A stretch of DNA of 6,298 bases from Solirubrobacteraceae bacterium (GTDB taxonomy: Bacteria; Actinomycetota; Thermoleophilia; Solirubrobacterales; Solirubrobacteraceae), in NCBI GenBank assembly GCA_019683665.1, contig JADGIB010000217.1, positions 1 to 6,298 on the forward strand, read 5' to 3'. The translations under genes were made by a program, and so were the position numbers. The notes beneath the pieces were generated by a model, which was not told where the DNA came from, made no database searches, and saw only the letters and a program-made list of their open reading frames with translations. How positions within the stretch are numbered: the stretch's first letter is position 1; each line of letters opens with the position of its first letter. Below are positions 1 to 6,298 of this stretch, piece by piece.

Positions 1-38
1 GTCCACACCTCCGTCCACACCCCGTCCACACGTCCCCA
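1..38 (+). promoter_or_regulatory. Upstream DnaA-box cluster (part of putative oriC)
   Basis: Three exact GTCCACA cores start at 1, 13 and 24, and a degenerate copy (GTCCCCA) follows at 32. All have the same orientation and are spaced 12, 11 and 8 bp apart, close to one helical turn. GTCCACA matches the last seven bases of the high-GC DnaA box TTGTCCACA. The two complete 9-mers (11-19 and 22-30) read CCGTCCACA, so the leading TT is replaced by CC. The position directly upstream of dnaA supports an origin or autoregulatory role. The cluster begins at base 1, so it probably continues outside the window. No long AT-rich unwinding element is visible next to it; only a T5 run at 56-60. Confidence 0.7.
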
Positions 39-94
39 CCCCGCTCCCGAGCGCCTTTTTCGCGGTACGTGCAGCCTCCTCCCCGGGGCGCGCC

Positions 95-122
95 TCGACC
101 GCCCGTCGGCGGGTGATAGGTT
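95..122 (+). promoter_or_regulatory. Weak candidate dnaA promoter
   Basis: TCGACC (95-100) resembles a -35 element and TAGGTT (117-122) fits the TANNNT pattern of actinobacterial -10 elements. They are separated by 16 bp. Transcription would start near 129 and leave a leader of about 88 nt before the dnaA GTG. A small 6-bp hairpin with one GT wobble (100-105 with 110-115) lies in the spacer. Both boxes are poor matches, so this is a suggestion only. Confidence 0.3.
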
Positions 123-216
123 CGCGGCACCGGGGCCCTGCGGCCCCCAACCCGAAACGCCGTCCGCCACTCCGCTCGTCTCGAGCAGGGTCGTCCCTGC
201 CTGTCCTCGCCTGCCC

Positions 217-1593
217 GTGCATCCATCGCCCGAACATGTCTGGTCCCAGATCTGCACCCGCCTCCGCCGCCGCGTCCCGGAGGCCACCTTCGCCCTCTGG
301 CTCGAGCCGCTGCACCCGGTCGAGGCCAGCGACGCCGCCCTCGTCATCGCCGCGCCCGACGAGCGCCGCCGCAGCTGGGTGACGGGCCGCTTCGGCCGCG
401 CCATCGAGGCGGCCGCGGCCGACGTGCTCGGCACCGAGGTCCGGGTCGAGGTCGTCGTCGACCCGGGCGCCGCCCGCGCCCGCCGGCCGGCCCGCGGCGC
501 CCCCGCGCGGACCGCCGCGGCGACGGCCGAGGGCGACGACCCCGGGCCGGAGCTCGCCGGCACCTCGACGTTCCTGCCCAAGCTCACGTTCGAGCAGTTC
601 GTCATCGGCGACGCGAACCGGCTCGCCCACGCCGCCGCGCTCGCCGTGGCCGAGCTGCCCGGTCAGGCCTACAACCCGCTCTTCATCTACGGGCCGCCGG
701 GCAACGGCAAGACCCACCTCCTGCACGCGATCGGCAACTACGTCCAGGCCTACGGCGGCGGCCTCACCGTCCGCTACGCGACGGCCGAGGCGTTCACGAA
801 CGCGTTCGTCACCGCGCTGCACCGCGGCTCCGTCGACGCCTTCAAGGCGCGCTTCCGCCACGTCGACGTCCTCCTCGTCGACGACGTCCAGTTCCTCGTC
901 GCGAAGGCGAAGACCGAGGAGGAGTTCTTCCACACCTTCAACGCCCTCCACGAGACCGGCAGCCAGCTCGTCCTCACGTGCGACCGGATGCCGCGCGACC
1001 TCGACGCCCTCGAGGACCGCCTGCGCGAGCGCTTCGAGGCCGGGCTGCTGACCGACATCCGCGCCCCCGACCACGCGACGCGCCTGACGATCCTGCGCAA
1101 GCGCGCCCAGCACGACGGGATCGAGCTCGCCGACGAGGCCGCGCTCGAGGCGATCGCCGAGCGGATCACCGACAACATCCGCGTCCTCGAGGGGGCGCTC
1201 ATCCGCGTCGTCGCCTTCGCCTCGCTCACCGGCCGGCCGATCGACGCCGAGCTCGCCCACGAGGTCCTCGACGGGCTCTATCCCCGGCGCCGTCCCGTGC
1301 GCCGCTCGATCGACGAGGTCCAGCGCGCGACGTGCGAGGCCTTCGGGATCTCCCGCGACGAGCTGCTGTCGACGAAGCGCGCGCAGCGCCTCGCCTGGCC
1401 ACGCCAGGTCGCCATGTACCTCGCGCGCGAGCTCACCGACCAGACGCTGCCGGCGATCGGCCGGGCGTTCGGCGGGCGCGACCACACGACCGTCATGCAC
1501 GCGTGCCGGCGCACCGCCGAGCGGATCGCCGCCGACCCCGAGGCGAACGCGATCGTTCGGGACTTGACCGAGCGCCTGCGCAGCCGCTCGTGA
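217..1593 (+). CDS. dnaA: Chromosomal replication initiator protein DnaA
   Basis: DnaA is the AAA+ ATPase that binds DnaA boxes, melts oriC and recruits the replicative helicase. The 458-aa product has all four domains: domain I (about 1-80, with the W-S-Q-I helix near residue 10), a short A/R/G-rich linker (about 81-117), the AAA+ domain (118-355) and the DNA-binding domain IV (364-458). Visible motifs are Walker A GPPGNGKT (159-166), Walker B VLLVDD (218-223), the arginine finger R272 before F273, sensor-2 R322 in NIRVLEGAL, and the family signature GGRDHTTVMHAC (419-430). By alignment from memory, R388, R396 and D422-H423-T424-T425 match the box-contacting residues R399, R407 and D433-T436 of E. 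coli DnaA. The start is GTG 217: no ATG, GTG or TTG precedes it in frame for about 100 bp, and the N-terminus has normal family length. There is no Shine-Dalgarno sequence in the pyrimidine-rich stretch before it, so initiation may be weak. Oddities are the GPPGNGKT P-loop and W394 where E. coli has Arg. Confidence 0.98.
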   Translation: MHPSPEHVWSQICTRLRRRVPEATFALWLEPLHPVEASDAALVIAAPDERRRSWVTGRFGRAIEAAAADVLGTEVRVEVVVDPGAARARRPARGAPARTAAATAEGDDPGPELAGTSTFLPKLTFEQFVIGDANRLAHAAALAVAELPGQAYNPLFIYGPPGNGKTHLLHAIGNYVQAYGGGLTVRYATAEAFTNAFVTALHRGSVDAFKARFRHVDVLLVDDVQFLVAKAKTEEEFFHTFNALHETGSQLVLTCDRMPRDLDALEDRLRERFEAGLLTDIRAPDHATRLTILRKRAQHDGIELADEAALEAIAERITDNIRVLEGALIRVVAFASLTGRPIDAELAHEVLDGLYPRRRPVRRSIDEVQRATCEAFGISRDELLSTKRAQRLAWPRQVAMYLARELTDQTLPAIGRAFGGRDHTTVMHACRRTAERIAADPEANAIVRDLTERLRSRS

Positions 1594-1600
1594 CGACCGC

Positions 1601-1610
1601 CGCACGTGCG
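1601..1610. repeat. 10-bp perfect palindrome after dnaA
   Basis: CGCACGTGCG is its own reverse complement and lies 7 bp after the dnaA stop codon, at the dnaA-proximal edge of the DnaA-box spacer. A CACGTG-centred palindrome could be a site for a dimeric regulator. In such GC-rich DNA it could also be chance. No second copy was noticed. Confidence 0.3.
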
Positions 1611-1633
1611 ATGCTCCACGGTCCGCTCACACG

Positions 1634-1698
1634 CTGTCCACGCCGTCCACGGCCCGGTGCGGCCCGTGTCCATCGCGAATCGCCGACCGCCGTCCACA
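1634..1698 (+). promoter_or_regulatory. dnaA-dnaN intergenic DnaA-box cluster, putative oriC
   Basis: The 151-bp spacer between dnaA and dnaN is the usual oriC site in Actinobacteriota. It contains CTGTCCACG (1634-1642), CCGTCCACG (1643-1651), a weaker GTGTCCATC (1666-1674) and CCGTCCACA (1690-1698), all in the same orientation as the cluster at the start of the window. The first two abut exactly and the next two follow at 23 and 24 bp. By eye, GTCCAC occurs six times in the window on this strand, and all six copies lie in the two spacers flanking dnaA; I found no GTGGAC. No strong AT-rich unwinding element is visible. The spacer is short for an actinobacterial oriC, so the functional origin may include both clusters. 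Confidence 0.65.
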
Positions 1699-1730
1699 TG
1701 CTCACCGGCTCTATGACTTCGACCCCGACC

Positions 1731-1736
1731 AAGAGG
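1731..1736 (+). promoter_or_regulatory. Ribosome binding site of dnaN
   Basis: AAGAGG lies 8 nt before GTG 1745. It is a good purine-rich Shine-Dalgarno match at normal spacing and fixes the dnaN start. Confidence 0.75.
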
Positions 1737-1744
1737 CATCCATC

Positions 1745-2866
1745 GTGAAGATCACCTGCTCGAGCGCAGAGCTGCTGGCGCAGCTTCAGACGGTCGCCCG
1801 CGTCGCGTCGACGCGCAGCGCGGTCCAGGCCCTGTCGGGCGTGCAGGTCGCGGCGACGGCCGACGCCGTCGAGCTGCGCGCGACCGACATGGAGGTCTCG
1901 CTCCGGGTGCCGCTCACGGCGGACGTCGAGCGCCCGGGGTCCGCGGTGCTGCCGGCGCGGCTTACGCTCGACGTGGTCCGCGCGCTGCCGGCCGAGCAGG
2001 TCACGCTCGAGCTGCGCCCGTCCGACCAGGACGTCGAGATCGCCTCCGGGGCGGCGACCTTCCACATCCGCACGCTGCGCTCCGAGGACTTCCCGCCGCT
2101 GCCGGAGCCGGGCGGCGACGCGATCGTCGAGGTGCCGGCCGCGGCGTTCGTCGAGACCGTGACGCGGGTCGCGCGGTCGGCCTCGCGCGACGAGACCCGC
2201 CCGATCCTCACCGGCATCCTCGTGTCGGCGTCGGGGCGCGAGCTGCGGATGGTCGCCACCGACTCGTACCGCCTGTCGGTGAAGGAGACGCCGCTCGACC
2301 GCGAGCTGGCCGGCTCGTTCGAGGCCAACGTCCCGGCGCGCGCCCTCCAGGAGCTCGTGCGCCTCGTGCCGCAGGGCGGCGAGGGCGACGAGGAGGCCGT
2401 GCTGCGCGTCGGCGTGCGCGCCAACCAGATCGTCTTCGAGACCGGCGGCGCGATCCTCTCGTCGCGCCTCATCGACGGCCAGTTCCCGAACTTCCGCCAG
2501 CTCCTGCCCGACAGCTACGAGCACGAGCTGCGCATCAACGGCGACGAGTTCACCGACGTCGTCCGCCGCATCAGCCTCCTGGCCCAGAAGAACGCGCCGC
2601 TGCGCCTGGCCTTCCGCGAGGGCGAGGTGACCGTCTCGGCGCAGACGCCGGACGTCGGCGAGGCGAGCGAGACGCTGCCGGTCGCCTTCACCGGCGAGCC
2701 GTTCGAGATCGGCTTCAACCCGGAGTTCCTGCGCGACGGCCTCGAGTCGGTCGACAGCGGCGACCTCATCCTCAAGCTCATCAGCCCGCTGCGCCCGGGC
2801 CTGATCGAGTCCGCGGACGGCAGCGGCTTCCTGTACCTCATCATGCCGATCCGCCTGAACGTGTGA
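1745..2866 (+). CDS. dnaN: DNA polymerase III beta subunit (sliding clamp)
   Basis: DnaN forms the ring-shaped dimer that tethers DNA polymerase III and other clamp-binding enzymes to DNA. The 373-aa product has the normal family length and three clamp domains of roughly 120 residues. Recognisable motifs are RPILTG (152-157), ATDSYRL (171-177) in the middle domain, LIDGQFPNFRQLLP (242-255) at the start of the third domain, and the C-terminal YLIMPIR (364-370), which lines the partner-binding cleft. The start is GTG 1745, giving the typical MKITC N-terminus, with AAGAGG 8 nt upstream. The stop TGA (2864-2866) overlaps the recF GTG (2863), so the two genes are probably translationally coupled. 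A dnaN promoter of its own may lie within the origin spacer, but I see no convincing -35/-10 pair. Nothing is truncated or unusual. Confidence 0.98.
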   Translation: MKITCSSAELLAQLQTVARVASTRSAVQALSGVQVAATADAVELRATDMEVSLRVPLTADVERPGSAVLPARLTLDVVRALPAEQVTLELRPSDQDVEIASGAATFHIRTLRSEDFPPLPEPGGDAIVEVPAAAFVETVTRVARSASRDETRPILTGILVSASGRELRMVATDSYRLSVKETPLDRELAGSFEANVPARALQELVRLVPQGGEGDEEAVLRVGVRANQIVFETGGAILSSRLIDGQFPNFRQLLPDSYEHELRINGDEFTDVVRRISLLAQKNAPLRLAFREGEVTVSAQTPDVGEASETLPVAFTGEPFEIGFNPEFLRDGLESVDSGDLILKLISPLRPGLIESADGSGFLYLIMPIRLNV

Positions 2867-3981
2867 TCGTCACGCGCGTGCGCCTGCGGGACTTCCGGTC
2901 CTACGCCCAGGCCGAGCTCGCGCTCGGGGAGGGGCTGACCGTGCTGCACGGACGCAACGGCGCCGGCAAGACGAACCTCCTCGAGGCGCTGTACTTCGGC
3001 TGCACGGGCCGCTCCTGCCGCACGAGCAACGAGCGGGAGCTCGTCCGCTTCGGCGCGAGCGCGACCCGGGTCGAGATCGACGCCCGCGACGACGACGGCC
3101 CGCACTCGCTCAGCGTCGGGTTCCAGCCGGGCGAGGCCAAGCGCCTGCGCGCCGACGGCGCGCCGGTCGACCGGCTCGTCGACGTCGCCGCCCGCCCGCT
3201 CGTCTCGGTCTTCCTCCCTGACCGGCTCGAGCTCGTCAAGGGCGCTCCGGCCCTGCGCCGCGCCCACATGGACCAGCTCGTCGCCGCCCTGTGGCCGGCC
3301 CGCGCGGCGACCCGGCGCGCCTACACGTCCGCGCTGGCGCAGCGCAACGCGCTGCTCGGGCGGATCCGGGCCGGCCGCGCCTCGCGCGCCTCCCTGCCGG
3401 CCTGGGACGCCGAGGTCGCCCGCCACGGGATCGCGCTGCGCGACGACCGGGCCGCCGCGGTCGAGCTCGTGCGCGAGGGGTTCGCGACGCTCGCGGGCGA
3501 GCTCGGGCTGGCGGGCGAGCCGGAGCTGCGCTTCCGGCCGCGCTCGCGGGCCGCCACCGCCGAGGAGCTGGCCGCCGAGCTGGCCGAGCGCACCGACGCC
3601 GACCTCGAGCGCGGCTTCACCGGCCACGGCCCGCACCGCGACGACCTCCTGCTCGCCCGCGACGGGCGCGACCTGCGCGCCTACGGCTCCCAGGGCGAGC
3701 AGCGGATCGCGCTGCTGGCCCTCCTGCTGGCCGAGCGCGAGGCGCTGGCGCAGGCGCGCGGGGCGCCCCCGCTGCTGCTGCTCGACGACGTCATGAGCGA
3801 GCTCGACCCCGAGCGGCGCGAGCGGCTCGCCGCCCGGATCGCCCGCCACGGCCAGTCGGTCGTGACGACGACCGACCTCGCGCACGTGCCCGGCGCCGCC
3901 GACCCGGGGGTCGCGCGCGTCGCGGTCGCCGACGGCGCCCTGCGCCCGGACACCCCGGCCCCGGCGTGGGAGGCGGCGTGA
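2863..3981 (+). CDS. recF: DNA replication and repair protein RecF
   Basis: RecF is an SMC/Rad50-like ABC ATPase that, with RecO and RecR, promotes RecA loading at single-strand gaps and protects stalled forks. The 372-aa product shows the N-terminal LRDFRSY element (8-14), Walker A GRNGAGKT (30-37), the RecF-typical FLPDRLELVKG (117-127) with RR at 132-133, the GHGPHRDDL element (254-262), the ABC signature SQGEQR (276-281), Walker B LLLLDD (304-309) and D-loop SELD (312-315). Every ATPase element is present, so the protein should be active. GTG 2863 overlaps the dnaN stop by 4 nt. No Shine-Dalgarno sequence is visible before it, which suggests translation depends on ribosomes finishing dnaN. 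It also overlaps dciA by 4 nt at its 3' end. The middle and C-terminus are strongly Ala/Arg-rich, as expected at this GC content. Confidence 0.97.
   Translation: MIVTRVRLRDFRSYAQAELALGEGLTVLHGRNGAGKTNLLEALYFGCTGRSCRTSNERELVRFGASATRVEIDARDDDGPHSLSVGFQPGEAKRLRADGAPVDRLVDVAARPLVSVFLPDRLELVKGAPALRRAHMDQLVAALWPARAATRRAYTSALAQRNALLGRIRAGRASRASLPAWDAEVARHGIALRDDRAAAVELVREGFATLAGELGLAGEPELRFRPRSRAATAEELAAELAERTDADLERGFTGHGPHRDDLLLARDGRDLRAYGSQGEQRIALLALLLAEREALAQARGAPPLLLLDDVMSELDPERRERLAARIARHGQSVVTTTDLAHVPGAADPGVARVAVADGALRPDTPAPAWEAA
3968..3973 (+). promoter_or_regulatory. Ribosome binding site of dciA, inside the end of recF
   Basis: GGGAGG lies 4 nt before GTG 3978. It decides between two in-frame GTG codons: 3966 overlaps this site, so 3978 is the better start. 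Spacing is slightly short. Confidence 0.55.
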
Positions 3982-4274
3982 GGCGCTCGGCCCCGCGCCC
4001 CCTCTCGATCGCCGTCGAGGCGCTCGCGCGGACGGTCGCGCCGGTCACGCCGCTGGCCCGCGTCCAGGCGGCCTGGGCCGAGGCGGTCGGCGAGGCGGTG
4101 GCCGAGAACGCGACGCCGCTGCGCCTCCGCGACGGGGTCCTGACCGTCGCCTGCCGCCAGGCGGTGTGGGCCCAGGAGCTGGCGCTCATGGCGCCCGAGC
4201 TCGCCGGCGCGCTGAACCGCGCGCTCGGCGAGGAGCTCGTGACCGAGATCCGCACGACCGCGACGACCCGGTGA
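3978..4274 (+). CDS. dciA: DciA-type helicase loader/operator (DUF721)
   Basis: This encodes a 98-aa DUF721-family protein. DciA proteins are the widespread, probably ancestral, partners of the replicative helicase DnaB in bacteria without DnaC or DnaI. The family core is clear: the VQAAWAEAVGEAVAENATPL segment (29-48), the strand LRDGVLTVACRQAVWAQEL (50-68), and the helix APELAGALNRALGEELV (72-88) ending in an IR strand. The core fills nearly the whole chain. There is almost no N-terminal extension, so this is a minimal, short member. GTG 3978 overlaps the recF TGA by 4 nt, with GGGAGG 4 nt upstream. An in-frame GTG at 3966 would add four residues. The recF-dciA-gyrB order is typical of Actinobacteriota and agrees with a replication role. 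Family assignment rests on sequence pattern and context. Confidence 0.9.
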   Translation: MRRSAPRPLSIAVEALARTVAPVTPLARVQAAWAEAVGEAVAENATPLRLRDGVLTVACRQAVWAQELALMAPELAGALNRALGEELVTEIRTTATTR

Positions 4275-4343
4275 GGCGCCGCCGTTTCGCGCGATTTGCA
4301 GGGAAGATGGGCGGCCTGACGGCCGGGTTCCGGGACCGCTCTG

Positions 4344-4352
4344 TGCTATTCT
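4344..4352 (+). promoter_or_regulatory. Extended -10 promoter candidate for gyrB
   Basis: TATTCT (4347-4352) matches four of six bases of TATAAT, and TG plus one base (4344-4346) stands directly before it, giving an extended -10. No good -35 exists 16-18 bp upstream, which is acceptable for extended -10 promoters. The stretch 4341-4371 is clearly less GC-rich than its surroundings. Transcription would begin near 4359 and leave a leader of about 74 nt. gyrB would then have its own promoter, apart from the dnaN-recF-dciA unit. Confidence 0.5.
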
Positions 4353-4371
4353 TCTGTCAACCACTTCTCTT

Positions 4372-4409
4372 CGCCCCGGGCCGCCGCCGGCTGTGGCGCG
4401 ACCGGGGCG
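4372..4409 (+). promoter_or_regulatory. Stem-loop in the gyrB leader
   Basis: CGCCCCGG (4372-4379) is the exact reverse complement of CCGGGGCG (4402-4409), giving an 8-bp all-G/C stem around a 22-nt loop that can pair further inside (CGCC 4382-4385 with GGCG 4395-4398). It lies between the proposed promoter and the ribosome binding site, 13 nt before GGAGG. No U-run follows, so it is not a standard intrinsic terminator. It could affect leader stability or gyrB translation, or be a protein site on DNA. Confidence 0.5.
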
Positions 4410-4422
4410 TTCTCACGTAAAC

Positions 4423-4427
4423 GGAGG
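4423..4427 (+). promoter_or_regulatory. Ribosome binding site of gyrB
   Basis: GGAGG lies 5 nt before TTG 4433. An in-frame TAA at 4418-4420 rules out any earlier start, so the site and the stop together fix the rare TTG initiation codon. Confidence 0.85.
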
Positions 4428-4432
4428 ACCGT

Positions 4433-6298
<1,866 letters not shown>

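Noticed and set aside
42..60. Intrinsic terminator (CGCT/AGCG stem followed by T5)
   Set aside because: The stem is only 4 bp with a 4-nt loop and the T-run is 5, so it is too weak. No + strand gene is known upstream; the usual neighbour rpmH is divergent.
113..382. 89-codon open frame starting ATG upstream of and inside dnaA
   Set aside because: It overlaps the DnaA start in another frame, its product is a Ser/Pro/Arg/Ala composition typical of frame-shifted GC-rich DNA, and no protein family is recognisable.
978..1748. Open frame of 256 codons running from inside dnaA across the origin spacer
   Set aside because: Its product is almost purely Arg/Ala/Pro/Asp, a +1 shadow of dnaA that runs through the spacer because stop codons are rare there.
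2515..3885. Long minus-strand open frame of 456 codons opposite recF
   Set aside because: RecF on the + strand has every ATPase motif. The antisense product is low-complexity Arg/Gly/Ala, and long antisense frames are expected at this GC content.
3291..4274. Long version of the dciA gene starting inside recF (327 codons)
   Set aside because: The part before 3978 is an Arg/Ala/Pro-rich shadow of recF. DUF721 similarity starts only after 3978, where a ribosome binding site and GTG are present.

Overview
The window is a compact chromosomal replication-origin region from a very GC-rich bacterium. The genes run in the order dnaA, dnaN, recF, dciA (DUF721), gyrB, all on the + strand. I see no accessory cargo, mobile element, RNA gene or CRISPR array. 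I also find no convincing undescribed system: the novelty here lies in details of regulation and protein architecture.

Organism (inference): the high GC, the GTG and TTG starts, recF followed directly by a DUF721/DciA gene and gyrB, and a short DnaA linker (no Streptomyces-like domain II) point to Actinobacteriota. Thermoleophilia/Solirubrobacterales is my best guess, from the style of the DnaA and GyrB sequences. The phylum is fairly secure. The class is not proven without a database search.

Layout. Positions 1-216 are a leader that opens in a tandem cluster of DnaA-box cores (GTCCACA), with a weak candidate dnaA promoter near 95-122. dnaA (217-1593) starts at GTG with no clear Shine-Dalgarno sequence. 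The 151-bp dnaA-dnaN spacer (1594-1744) holds a second set of GTCCAC cores in the same orientation, so the putative oriC is split on both sides of dnaA. dnaN (1745-2866) has a good ribosome binding site. It overlaps recF (2863-3981) by 4 nt, and recF overlaps dciA (3978-4274) by 4 nt, giving a translationally coupled dnaN-recF-dciA unit. A 158-bp spacer (4275-4432) carries an extended -10 promoter candidate, a perfect 8-bp stem-loop and a strong ribosome binding site. These lead into gyrB, which starts at TTG 4433 and runs off the window.

The genes serve initiation and progress of chromosome replication. DnaA binds and opens the origin, DciA is the helicase loader/operator for DnaB, DnaN is the sliding clamp, RecF handles gap repair and stalled forks, and GyrB is the ATPase subunit of the gyrase that removes positive supercoils.

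Both ends look like contig ends. The start lies inside the DnaA-box repeats. The last ~48 bases are an A-free, homopolymer-rich G/C stretch that breaks the GyrB sequence and is probably an artefact.
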